A stretch of 64,000 nt of DNA from Yeosuana marina (GTDB lineage Bacteria; Bacteroidota; Bacteroidia; Flavobacteriales; Flavobacteriaceae), in assembly GCF_011762485.1 (NCBI RefSeq), contig NZ_JAAKGI010000003.1, positions 248,001 to 312,000 of the forward strand. The letters are read 5' to 3'. Made by a program: the position numbers and the translations under genes. Shown here piece by piece: positions 25,848-34,683 of the stretch; the first letter of the stretch is position 1; each line of letters opens with the position of its first letter. Under the pieces are notes generated by a model. That model was not told where the DNA came from. It was given only the letters and a program-made list of their open reading frames with translations, and did no database searches.

Positions 25848-28800
25848 ATGAATATGAAAACAAAATTATTTTTTAGGCATGTATTAAAATATACGACCTA
25901 TATTTTTGTCTTTATGTGGACATTAATTTCAGCCAATGCGCAATGTCCTACAATTGCAGATCCAACACCACCAGCTATTTGTGATGCAGCAGGTTATACG
26001 TTTGCGGATTTAAGTGCAGATTATGCTACTGACACAGGTGGAGGTATTGTTTGGTATAGTGCAGCCACAGGTGGAACTATTTTTTATCCTAATCAATTAG
26101 TTTCTGAAGGAACTTATTATGCAGGGGATAGCTCTGGTTCATGTAGTTCTAGATCTCAAATTGATATTGCCTTTTCTGTAGGTAATTCAGGAATTATAAA
26201 TAGGGACCGTTTTTATTGTAGTAATGAAAATGCCATTTTTCAGGATTATATCGATTTAATATTGCAACCAGGTATTCCATCAGGTGGCAGTGTAAAGGTC
26301 TATTATGATTCAGGTTTAACTAATGAAGCTAATGGTGTAGATTTAATTCCTCTCGGTGTAGCAGATTATTATATTGTGTTTGATGATGCGGGTGGTTGTA
26401 GAAGTCAAATTGAGAAAGGTAGAGTCGGTGTATTTTTATCACCTATAGATCCTACTCCTGCAAGTCCACAAGAATTTTGTATTGATAATAGCCCAACAAT
26501 TGCTGATTTAGATCCAGGAACAGTTTCTACTGTGAATTGGTATGCAGGTGTTGATGTGAATGGAGACCCAATACTGCCAGCATTACCAACATCAACACCT
26601 TTGGTTGACGGTAATACGTATTATGTTCAAATTGATGAGATTCTATGCGACAGTAACGCAGTCCCTGTGACAGTTACTATTAATACGCCTAATAATCCAG
26701 GTGCCTCAGGTAGTTTAGATTATTGTCAAAACAATGTGCCAACGAGTGTTTTTGATTTATTCGATTCACTTTCGGGAGCTGATGCCACAGGAACATGGTC
26801 AGGACCTAGACCAACATCAAATGGTTTTCAGGGAACCGTAGACATTTCAACTTTAACTACTCCTGGTATTTATACCTTTACATATACGGTACCAGCTAAT
26901 GGAGCTTGTCCAGAAAGTAGTTCGTCAGTTACAATAACAATCTATGAAACATTTTCATCGGGAGTGGCGTCGTCTGCAAATCCTGCAACGTTTTGTGAAT
27001 CAGGATTGCCTTCATCATTTGATTTGTTTTCTTTACTAGATAGTGAAGATGCAGGTGGTCAATGGACAGAAGGAACACTAAGTACAGGTACTGTTATAAC
27101 CTCATCTATTGATTTAACTAGTTTAACAGCTTCTGGAAGTCCATACAACTTCACTTATACTCAAAATGTATCACCTAGTATTTGTGCAGAAGAATCAACT
27201 ACTGTTCAAGTAATTGTTTTGCCAGACCCTAATGCAGGAACAGCTAATAACCAAACATTTTGTGAAAATGATCTAGTAGCAAATTCTCCCTTTAATTTAT
27301 TTGATGCTCTAACAGCCCCTTACGATAGTGGAGGAATTTGGACAGACGCCAGTAGCACGACCGTTTCAGATCCTTTGAATTTGGATATTACTGGTTTTAC
27401 TGTTACAGGAAGTCCATATAATTTTACATATACTGTTGATAATGGGACTTGTACAGATGATGAAACGATTTCAATTACAATTTTACCAGCTCCAGAATCA
27501 GGAACAGCAAACACACCAGTTGAATTTTGTGAAGCTTCGGCTCCATCAAGTTATAATTTATTTGATTTGTTAACTGGAGCGGACTTAACAGGGACTTGGT
27601 ATATAGGGACAGATAATTTAGGAGCAACAACTTCTAACCTTGTTGATTTATCAGGATATCTTTCAGGAACATATAATTTTACTTATGACGTTGATGCTAT
27701 TGGAAGTTGTGATGATGTATTAGTTACAGTTCAAGTCATTATTAATCCGTTACCAAATACAGGAACAGCGAACAATCCACCTCCATTTTGTGAAAATGAT
27801 TCAGCGTTAACAAATACAAGTTTTGATTTGTTTACCCTTTTAACAGGAGCAGTTGATTCAGGAGGAACTTGGAGCGATGATAGTACGACACCTATATCTG
27901 GAGCTTTAAGTGGAAACACATTAGATTTGAGTCAATTAGTAGTAAACACTTATAATTTCTCATACAGCATAACCGATTCAAACGGATGTTCAAATAGCAC
28001 TACAGTTACCATTCAAATAGATCCTGCACCAGAATCAGGAACAGCAAACACACCAGTTGAATTTTGTGAAGCTTCGGCTCCATCAAGTTATAATTTATTT
28101 GATTTGTTAACTGGAGCAGACTTAACAGGAACTTGGTATATAGGGACAGATAATTTAGGAGCGACAACTTCTAACCTTGTTGATTTATCTGGATATCTTT
28201 CAGGAACATATGATTTCACTTATGATGTTGATGCCATTGGAAGTTGTGATGATGTATTAGTTACAGTTCAAGTCATTATTAATCCGCTACCAAATACAGG
28301 AATAGCGAACAATCCACCTCCATTTTGTGAAAATGATTCAGCGTTAACAAATACAAGTTTTGATTTGTTTACACTTTTAACAGGAACAGTTGATTCAGGA
28401 GGAACTTGGAGCGATGATAGTACGATACCTATATCTGGAGCTTTAAGTGGAAACACATTAGATTTGAGTCAATTAGTAGTAAATACCTATAATTTCTCAT
28501 ACAGCATAACCGATTCAAATGGATGTTCAAATAACACTACAGTAACTATTGTAATAGATAATGCTCCAGAATCGGGAACACCTGTAGCAACATTCCCTGA
28601 ATTTTGTAAGGCAGAAGTAACAACTGGTCAAACAGTTAATTTATTTGATTTATTAGATGGGGAAGACCAGACAGGAACTTGGGCAGATGATGATAGTTCA
28701 GGAGCATTAAGTGGCAATACAGTTACTATTGATGGTCTGTCAGCTGGAACATATAGCTTTACGTATGATGTTGCTGCTATTGGAAGTTGTGATGATGTAA

Positions 28801-30581
28801 ATGTAACAGTGAGTATCATAATTAACGATACACCAGCACCAACAGCTTCACCAACTCAAGAGTTTTGTGATGCAGCAACTGTATCAGAATTAGCAGTCAC
28901 CACAGGAACAGCCGTTCAATGGTATGATGTTCCTTCTGGAGGAACTGCTTTATCAGGAACCACAGCTTTAGCTGATGGACAAGTATATTACGCTACACAA
29001 ACTATAGGTTGTGAATCTTCAGCTAGAACAGCAGTAACTGCAACCATTTATCAATCACCAAATGCGGGAAATGCAAATACAACGCCAATTGTAGCGTGTA
29101 GTGGTAATAATAGTATTGATTTAAATTCAGGATTAGACGGAACACAAGATCCAGGAGGTGTTTGGCAAGATACAGATGGAACTGGTGCTTTAGCAGGAAA
29201 CATTTTTGATGCTACTGTAAACGGCGCAGGAACATATCAATTTACATATTATGTATCTGCTTCTTCACCATGTGTAGATGACAGCACCATAATAACAGTA
29301 ACTATAGAAGAACCTCTTAGCGCAGGAACAGATAATACGTTAGATGTTTGTAGCAACAATGGTACTACCGATTTGTTTACACTTATAGGAAGTGCTGACA
29401 CAGGAGGAACTTGGTCACCAGCTATGGCTAGTGGAACAGGAGTTTTTGATCCTTTAGTTGATGCTCAAGGAACCTATACGTATTCATTAACTAATGCGTG
29501 TGGAACATTTAGTAGTAAAGTAGACGTAACTGTAACCCAAGCACCAAACGCAGGAACTGATAATGCGGTTTTAATTTGTGTGATTGATGGCCCTACTGAT
29601 TTATTTACATTTTTAGGAACTGATGCTCAAACAGGAGGAACTTGGTCGCCAGCGCTACCTAGTGGAACAGGTGTATTTGATCCTTTAACAGATGCAAATG
29701 GTACCTATACTTACACGGTTTCTGCTATTTCACCTTGCGCAACAGATTCAAGTGCACAAATAACAGTAACAGTTGATGATAGTTCTGCACCTACAGTGGT
29801 TACTGCAAATCCAGAGTTTTGTTTAGAGAATAACCCAACGGTTGCCGATTTGGATGCGTCTTTATCTGCAACAGGAACAATCAAATGGTATACAGATGCA
29901 ACACTATTAACACCATTAGATCCAACAGATACTTTGATTGATGGTGAAGATTATTTTGCAACTCAAACAAATAGTTCAGGTTGTGAGTCATCACAAAACG
30001 TTCAAGTTAATGTAACGGTAAATGATGCTCCAACACCAACACTTATAGATCCGAATCTTGAATTGTGTATTAATGATAATCCAACAATCATGGAGTTAAC
30101 ATTAAATATTTCAGAATATAATTCTACTACAGATAACGTCATTTGGTATGATGTTGCAACAGGTGGTTCACCATTATCAAGTAGTTCATTATTAAGTTAT
30201 GGAGTTACCTATTATGCCGCATTATACGATGCCTCAACAGGCTGCGAAAGTAGTGTGCGTTTAGCAGTTACTCCAGATGTAACATCATGTGGTAAAATAG
30301 CATTGCCAGACGGATTTTCACCTAATGGAGATGGTGTTAACGACACTTATGATTATAATAATTTAGATATTCTATATCCTAATTTTGAAATAGAAATCTT
30401 TAACCGATACGGAAATATTGTTTACAAAGGAAGGGCATCAAACCCGAGATTTGATGGAACATCAAATCAAGCAAGGACTCTAGTAAAAGGAGATCTTCCA
30501 GTAGGTGTTTATTTCTATATTTTCAAATTTAATGATGGAGAAAACAAACCAGAACAAGGTCGCTTATACTTAAGCAGATAA
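25848..30581 (+). CDS. Giant Ig-like repeat adhesin with type-B T9SS C-terminal sorting domain (gliding motility-associated)
   Basis: A 1577-residue secreted protein. A signal peptide (ending SANAQ) is followed by more than ten Ig-like modules of about 70-95 residues. Most start with an (E/T)FC motif and end with a GTY-F-Y-V type strand, and many hold paired cysteines. The last ~90 residues (ALPDGFSPNGDGVNDTYDY... to LYLSR) are the gliding motility-associated C-terminal domain that directs export by the type IX secretion system and anchoring through a PorP/SprF partner, encoded next. A surface adhesin of SprB style is likely; the ligand is unknown. ATG at 25848 or 25854 both work. Confidence 0.9.
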   Translation: MNMKTKLFFRHVLKYTTYIFVFMWTLISANAQCPTIADPTPPAICDAAGYTFADLSADYATDTGGGIVWYSAATGGTIFYPNQLVSEGTYYAGDSSGSCSSRSQIDIAFSVGNSGIINRDRFYCSNENAIFQDYIDLILQPGIPSGGSVKVYYDSGLTNEANGVDLIPLGVADYYIVFDDAGGCRSQIEKGRVGVFLSPIDPTPASPQEFCIDNSPTIADLDPGTVSTVNWYAGVDVNGDPILPALPTSTPLVDGNTYYVQIDEILCDSNAVPVTVTINTPNNPGASGSLDYCQNNVPTSVFDLFDSLSGADATGTWSGPRPTSNGFQGTVDISTLTTPGIYTFTYTVPANGACPESSSSVTITIYETFSSGVASSANPATFCESGLPSSFDLFSLLDSEDAGGQWTEGTLSTGTVITSSIDLTSLTASGSPYNFTYTQNVSPSICAEESTTVQVIVLPDPNAGTANNQTFCENDLVANSPFNLFDALTAPYDSGGIWTDASSTTVSDPLNLDITGFTVTGSPYNFTYTVDNGTCTDDETISITILPAPESGTANTPVEFCEASAPSSYNLFDLLTGADLTGTWYIGTDNLGATTSNLVDLSGYLSGTYNFTYDVDAIGSCDDVLVTVQVIINPLPNTGTANNPPPFCENDSALTNTSFDLFTLLTGAVDSGGTWSDDSTTPISGALSGNTLDLSQLVVNTYNFSYSITDSNGCSNSTTVTIQIDPAPESGTANTPVEFCEASAPSSYNLFDLLTGADLTGTWYIGTDNLGATTSNLVDLSGYLSGTYDFTYDVDAIGSCDDVLVTVQVIINPLPNTGIANNPPPFCENDSALTNTSFDLFTLLTGTVDSGGTWSDDSTIPISGALSGNTLDLSQLVVNTYNFSYSITDSNGCSNNTTVTIVIDNAPESGTPVATFPEFCKAEVTTGQTVNLFDLLDGEDQTGTWADDDSSGALSGNTVTIDGLSAGTYSFTYDVAAIGSCDDVNVTVSIIINDTPAPTASPTQEFCDAATVSELAVTTGTAVQWYDVPSGGTALSGTTALADGQVYYATQTIGCESSARTAVTATIYQSPNAGNANTTPIVACSGNNSIDLNSGLDGTQDPGGVWQDTDGTGALAGNIFDATVNGAGTYQFTYYVSASSPCVDDSTIITVTIEEPLSAGTDNTLDVCSNNGTTDLFTLIGSADTGGTWSPAMASGTGVFDPLVDAQGTYTYSLTNACGTFSSKVDVTVTQAPNAGTDNAVLICVIDGPTDLFTFLGTDAQTGGTWSPALPSGTGVFDPLTDANGTYTYTVSAISPCATDSSAQITVTVDDSSAPTVVTANPEFCLENNPTVADLDASLSATGTIKWYTDATLLTPLDPTDTLIDGEDYFATQTNSSGCESSQNVQVNVTVNDAPTPTLIDPNLELCINDNPTIMELTLNISEYNSTTDNVIWYDVATGGSPLSSSSLLSYGVTYYAALYDASTGCESSVRLAVTPDVTSCGKIALPDGFSPNGDGVNDTYDYNNLDILYPNFEIEIFNRYGNIVYKGRASNPRFDGTSNQARTLVKGDLPVGVYFYIFKFNDGENKPEQGRLYLSR
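27492..28565 (+). repeat. Two near-identical 537-bp tandem units inside the adhesin gene
   Basis: Unit 1 is 27492-28028 and unit 2 is 28029-28565; a third, diverged module begins at 28566 with the same CCAGAATC. The period is exactly 537 bp (179 codons, two Ig-like modules). The two encoded copies differ at about seven residues. This marks a recent in-frame duplication. Confidence 0.95.
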
Positions 30582-30607
30582 TGTATATAAATCAAAATTT
30601 AAGAAAC

Positions 30608-31564
30608 ATGAAAAATTTAAATATATATCATAAAGTAGCTGCTTTGTTAAGTTTGACACTCTTGTCCTTTCAAGGCTTTGCACAACAAGACCCTCAATTT
30701 ACGCAGTATATGTATAATATGAGTGTAATAAACCCAGCTTATGCCACGGCAGAGCAAGACATATTAAATTTAGGTGGACTTTACAGAACGCAATGGGTTG
30801 GTATGGAAGGCGCTCCAAAAACAGGAACCTTTTTTGCTCATAAGCCAATTAATGATAAAATTGAGCTAGGGATATCATTTACTAATGACAATATTGGAGA
30901 TGTTGTTGATGAAAACAATATCTATGCCGATTTTGCTTATGTACTACCAGTAGGCTTAGAAAGTCATTTGTCATTAGGATTAAAAGCTGGATTCACAATG
31001 TTTAACACTAATTTTGATGGCTTTATTTTACAGTCTGGTGATGTGAGTACAGATATAGCTTTTAACGAGAATATTAATAAAACATTTCCTAATTTGGGTA
31101 TTGGAGCCTTCTATTTTACAGATACTTATTATCTAGGTTTGTCGGCACCAAATTTGTTGTCAACCAAACACCTTGAAAGTGAAAACGGTATTGCTTCAAC
31201 AGGCGTTCAAAGTGTTCACTATTATTTAACGGGAGGTTATGTTTTTGATGTCAATGATAATCTAAAATTTAAACCAGCTTTTATGGCAAAGGCTGTAAAA
31301 GGAGCCCCACTGGCAATTGATGTGACAGCCAATATGTTAATTAATGAAAAACTTGAAGTTGGCTTGGGATATAGATTAGATGATGCTGTAAGTGCCTTGG
31401 TTAATTTTAGAGTGACACCAGATTTAAGAATTGGATATGCGTATGACTATACAACAACTAATTTGAGTAGTTATAATTCAGGATCACATGAAATATTTAT
31501 TTTGTTTGATATCGATTTATTCGGATTTAGAGGTGGTTATAATCGTTCACCAAGATTCTTCTAA
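30608..31564 (+). CDS. PorP/SprF family type IX secretion system membrane protein
   Basis: The 318-residue protein has a signal peptide (ending GFAQQ) and the PorP/SprF start QDPQFTQYMYNMSVINPAYA, followed by a beta-barrel (FAYVLPVG, SLGLKAGF, LGLGYR, ending FDIDLFGFRGGYNRSPRFF). Members partner with type-B T9SS substrates and hold them at the surface, as SprF does for SprB. The ATG at 30608 gives the best signal peptide; one at 30581 overlaps the adhesin stop. Its place directly after the adhesin fits that role. Confidence 0.92.
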   Translation: MKNLNIYHKVAALLSLTLLSFQGFAQQDPQFTQYMYNMSVINPAYATAEQDILNLGGLYRTQWVGMEGAPKTGTFFAHKPINDKIELGISFTNDNIGDVVDENNIYADFAYVLPVGLESHLSLGLKAGFTMFNTNFDGFILQSGDVSTDIAFNENINKTFPNLGIGAFYFTDTYYLGLSAPNLLSTKHLESENGIASTGVQSVHYYLTGGYVFDVNDNLKFKPAFMAKAVKGAPLAIDVTANMLINEKLEVGLGYRLDDAVSALVNFRVTPDLRIGYAYDYTTTNLSSYNSGSHEIFILFDIDLFGFRGGYNRSPRFF

Positions 31565-31582
31565 TTATTAATGATTACAATT

Positions 31583-33469
31583 ATGAAAACAAAAACGTAC
31601 ATATTTGCAAGCCTTTTACTAGTTAGTGGAATTGCATTAGCTCAAAAAGGAAACCTAAAACGAGCCAATCAGCTTTTTGAAATGAGAGCTTATAACGAAG
31701 CGGCTGAAATTTACGAAACCAAAGAGCACACACAAGAAATGCTTCAAAATTTGGCAGATAGTTATTATTATAATGCCAATCTTCAAAAGGCAATAAAAAA
31801 CTATCGTGAATTATTCATTACCTATAAAGATTCGCTGGATCTTGAGTATTATTTTAGATATGCTCAAGCTTTAAAAGGGGTGAAAAATTATAAAGATGCT
31901 GATAAGTATTTAAGAATTTATTACAATAAAGACGTCAATACCATGGCATTTATTGAAAACATCGAACAAACAACACCTCATACATTTAATATTAAACAAT
32001 TAAATGATCCAAACTCTAAGAGTGATTTTGGGGCGTCTTTTTATGGAGATGATAAAATAGCATTCGCTTCAACAAGAAACATTGAAAGTCCAACATATGC
32101 CTGGAACGAATTACCGTATTTAGATTTGTATTATGCTACATTAACTAAAGATGGAGGCGTTAAGGATGTTACTCCATTTTCGGATGCTATAAATACAGAG
32201 ACGCATGAGAGTAACGCCATTTTCTCAAAAGATGGTAAAACCATGTATTTTAATAGAACCAATACAACTCGTAAAAAAACAGATAATGAGCGCGTTGCAC
32301 AAATTAAAATATACAAAGCAGAATTGGTTGATGGTAATTGGACTAATGTTACGGCATTACCGTTTACATCAAACGCATTTAGTACAGAGCATCCAGCTTT
32401 AAGCAAAGATGAAAAAACATTGTATTTTGCGAGTGATATGCCAGGAACTTTAGGAAGCTTTGATATTTATAAAGTAGCTATTAACGATGATGGAACATAC
32501 GGAGAACCAGAAAATTTAGGACCAACTATTAATACGAAGCACAGAGAACAGTTTCCGTTTATAAGTGATTATGGTGTATTATATTTTTCATCTAATGGCC
32601 TTGAAGGCTTTGGTGGTTTAGATGTGTTTAGAAGTAATATGGTGAATGGTGTTTTTGATAAACCGGTTAACTTAGGAAGTTCAATTAATAGTAATCTAGA
32701 TGATTTTGCTTTTGTTATAAAAGAAAAAGAAAATAAAGGGTTTGTGTCTTCAAACAGATCTGGTTATGATAAAATATTTTATTTTGGAAGAGAAGAAAAC
32801 ATGTTATCGAAATATCTTGTAGAAGGTATTGTTCAAGATAAAAACACGAAAGAATTACTACCAGGATCGTTAGTTACCTTATTTGATGAAGGTGGTAATG
32901 TTATACAAGACTCACTTGTTGGTGATACTGCTAGTTACTTATTTAAAATTTCACCTAACAAAAAGTATAAAGTAAGAGGAACGCGTAAAGCTTACATTCC
33001 GCAGGATGTTGAGTTTTCAACAGATAAAGAAGGAAAGATTCAACATAACATTTATTTATCATTGGAGTCTTTTGAACATGCAGAAGAGCGTGTAAAAGAA
33101 AATGACAAAGGAGTTGTACAAGTTGAATTAGATAAAATTTACTTTGACTTTGATAAATCTGATATTCGTGAAGATGCGGCCAAAACATTAAATGTCTTAG
33201 TTGACTTAATGAAAAAATATCCAACGATGGAAATTGAGGTATCAGCACATACGGATGCTCGTGGATCAGATCAATATAATTTAGACTTATCTAAACGAAG
33301 AGCAGCATCAACGTTAGAATATTTAGTGAGTCAGGGTATTGATAGAAGCCGATTAAAAAGTATTGGTTATGGCGAAATGCAACCACTTAATAAGTGTGTT
33401 AAAGAAGGTATTTGTAGCGAAGAAGAATATGATGTTAACAGAAGATGCGAGTTCACCATTTTAAATTAA
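31583..33469 (+). CDS. OmpA-family outer-membrane protein with TPR, PD40 propeller and peptidoglycan-binding domains
   Basis: The 628-residue protein has a signal peptide (ending GIALAQ) and TPR-like repeats (about 25-125). A WD40/PD40 beta-propeller region (about 150-400) shows repeats like KDGKTMYFNR, KDEKTLYFASD, DYGVLYFSSNG. A carboxypeptidase-regulatory-like beta domain (about 415-490) precedes an OmpA C-terminal domain (about 510-628: IYFDFDKSDIRE, AHTDARGSDQYNLDLSKRRA). Such proteins follow PorP/SprF genes and tie the surface complex to peptidoglycan. It is last in the adhesin-PorP-OmpA operon. Confidence 0.92.
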   Translation: MKTKTYIFASLLLVSGIALAQKGNLKRANQLFEMRAYNEAAEIYETKEHTQEMLQNLADSYYYNANLQKAIKNYRELFITYKDSLDLEYYFRYAQALKGVKNYKDADKYLRIYYNKDVNTMAFIENIEQTTPHTFNIKQLNDPNSKSDFGASFYGDDKIAFASTRNIESPTYAWNELPYLDLYYATLTKDGGVKDVTPFSDAINTETHESNAIFSKDGKTMYFNRTNTTRKKTDNERVAQIKIYKAELVDGNWTNVTALPFTSNAFSTEHPALSKDEKTLYFASDMPGTLGSFDIYKVAINDDGTYGEPENLGPTINTKHREQFPFISDYGVLYFSSNGLEGFGGLDVFRSNMVNGVFDKPVNLGSSINSNLDDFAFVIKEKENKGFVSSNRSGYDKIFYFGREENMLSKYLVEGIVQDKNTKELLPGSLVTLFDEGGNVIQDSLVGDTASYLFKISPNKKYKVRGTRKAYIPQDVEFSTDKEGKIQHNIYLSLESFEHAEERVKENDKGVVQVELDKIYFDFDKSDIREDAAKTLNVLVDLMKKYPTMEIEVSAHTDARGSDQYNLDLSKRRAASTLEYLVSQGIDRSRLKSIGYGEMQPLNKCVKEGICSEEEYDVNRRCEFTILN

Positions 33470-33510
33470 CAACATTCCTGCAAAGGTAGGAATCTTATAA
33501 ATAAATTTAT

Positions 33511-33542
33511 AAAAAGCCTTTCTATTTTTAGAAAGGCTTTTT
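33511..33542 (+). terminator. Terminator of the adhesin-PorP-OmpA operon
   Basis: AAAAAGCCTTTCTA pairs with TAGAAAGGCTTTTT around a TTTT loop. Its T tract lies next to the ruvB -7 box. Confidence 0.92.
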
Positions 33543-33545
33543 CTT

Positions 33546-33553
33546 TATATTTG
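33546..33553 (+). promoter_or_regulatory. -7 box (TATATTTG) of ruvB, predicted leaderless
   Basis: A perfect TATATTTG ends only 6 bases before the ruvB ATG at 33560. Transcription would begin at or within a base or two of the start codon. The -33 region falls inside the upstream terminator hairpin and shows no TTTG. Confidence 0.5.
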
Positions 33554-33559
33554 TTTGTT

Positions 33560-34582
33560 ATGAATGAAAACCTAGATCCGTCCAACGAACATTTTTCTCC
33601 AGAAGAAAATGATGTAGAAAGAAAGTTAAGACCCTTATCATTTGATGATTTTACAGGTCAGGACCAAGTGTTGGAGAATCTTCAAATTTTTGTGCAAGCC
33701 GCAAATCAAAGAAGTGAAGCGCTTGATCATACTTTATTTCACGGCCCTCCAGGATTAGGTAAAACAACCTTAGCACATATTCTTGCTAATGAGTTAAATG
33801 TAGGCATTAAGGTAACCTCTGGACCCGTTTTAGATAAACCAGGTGATTTAGCAGGACTGTTAACCAATCTAGACGAACGTGATGTGTTGTTTATTGATGA
33901 GATTCATCGATTAAGCCCTATTGTTGAAGAATACTTGTATTCTGCCATGGAAGATTATAAGATTGATATCATGATTGAATCTGGTCCCAACGCACGTACT
34001 GTTCAAATTAATTTAAATCCGTTCACCCTTATTGGAGCTACGACTCGTTCAGGATTACTAACATCACCCATGCGAGCTCGTTTTGGTATTCAAAGTAGGT
34101 TGCAATATTATAATACAGAATTATTAACGACCATTTTACAACGAAGCGCTACTATTTTAGACGTTCCTATGTCTATGGAAGCAGCTATTGAAATTGCTGG
34201 ACGTAGTAGAGGAACACCAAGAATAGCTAATGCCTTGTTGCGTCGCGTTCGGGATTTTGCACAAATTAAAAGCAATGGTAGTATTGATATTAAAATTGCC
34301 AGATACGCTTTAGAAGCACTCAATGTCGATGCTCATGGTTTGGATGAAATGGATAATAAAATTCTAGCTACCATTATTGATAAATTTAAAGGAGGACCTG
34401 TTGGAATCACAACCATCGCAACCGCTGTAAGTGAAAGCTCTGAAACCATTGAAGAAGTGTATGAACCGTTTTTAATTCAGCAAGGATTCATAATGCGCAC
34501 ACCTCGTGGCAGAGAAGTAACTGAATTAGCTTATAAGCATCTAGGAAAAATAAAAGGCAGTACACAGGGTGGATTATTTTAG
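33560..34582 (+). CDS. ruvB: Holliday junction branch-migration helicase RuvB
   Basis: A 340-residue AAA+ motor that drives RuvA-bound Holliday junctions. Visible are [13 protein letters not shown], Walker [10 protein letters not shown], Walker [10 protein letters not shown], sensor 1 IGATTRSG, the arginine-finger region SPMRARFG, and the C-terminal winged helix [10 protein letters not shown] and TPRGREVT. The ATG at 33560 is preferred over the TTG at 33551, which lies in the promoter. Single gene with its own promoter. Confidence 0.97.
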   Translation: MNENLDPSNEHFSPEENDVERKLRPLSFDDFTGQDQVLENLQIFVQAANQRSEALDHTLFHGPPGLGKTTLAHILANELNVGIKVTSGPVLDKPGDLAGLLTNLDERDVLFIDEIHRLSPIVEEYLYSAMEDYKIDIMIESGPNARTVQINLNPFTLIGATTRSGLLTSPMRARFGIQSRLQYYNTELLTTILQRSATILDVPMSMEAAIEIAGRSRGTPRIANALLRRVRDFAQIKSNGSIDIKIARYALEALNVDAHGLDEMDNKILATIIDKFKGGPVGITTIATAVSESSETIEEVYEPFLIQQGFIMRTPRGREVTELAYKHLGKIKGSTQGGLF

Positions 34583-34605
34583 CCATAAATTTAAGGCTCT
34601 TTTTT
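34581..34605 (+). terminator. Weak terminator after ruvB
   Basis: AGCC pairs with GGCT, with an inner TAAA/TTTA pairing broken by one mismatch, followed by CTTTTTT. It starts within the ruvB stop codon. The short stem makes it a weak call. Confidence 0.45.
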
Positions 34606-34683
34606 AAAGTTAAGTTAATAACTATTAGAAAAAATAAGAATATTGTACGTTTACAATATATTTCATTTTAAATTAATAGTATA

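Noticed and set aside
27492..28565. Long direct repeats as a possible CRISPR array or mobile element
   Set aside because: The repeats are 537 bp, contiguous, without spacers, and in frame within one protein.
32955..33248. Open minus-strand frames opposite the OmpA-family gene and similar frames opposite other genes
   Set aside because: They lie wholly inside strongly conserved genes on the other strand and have no recognisable domains or signals.
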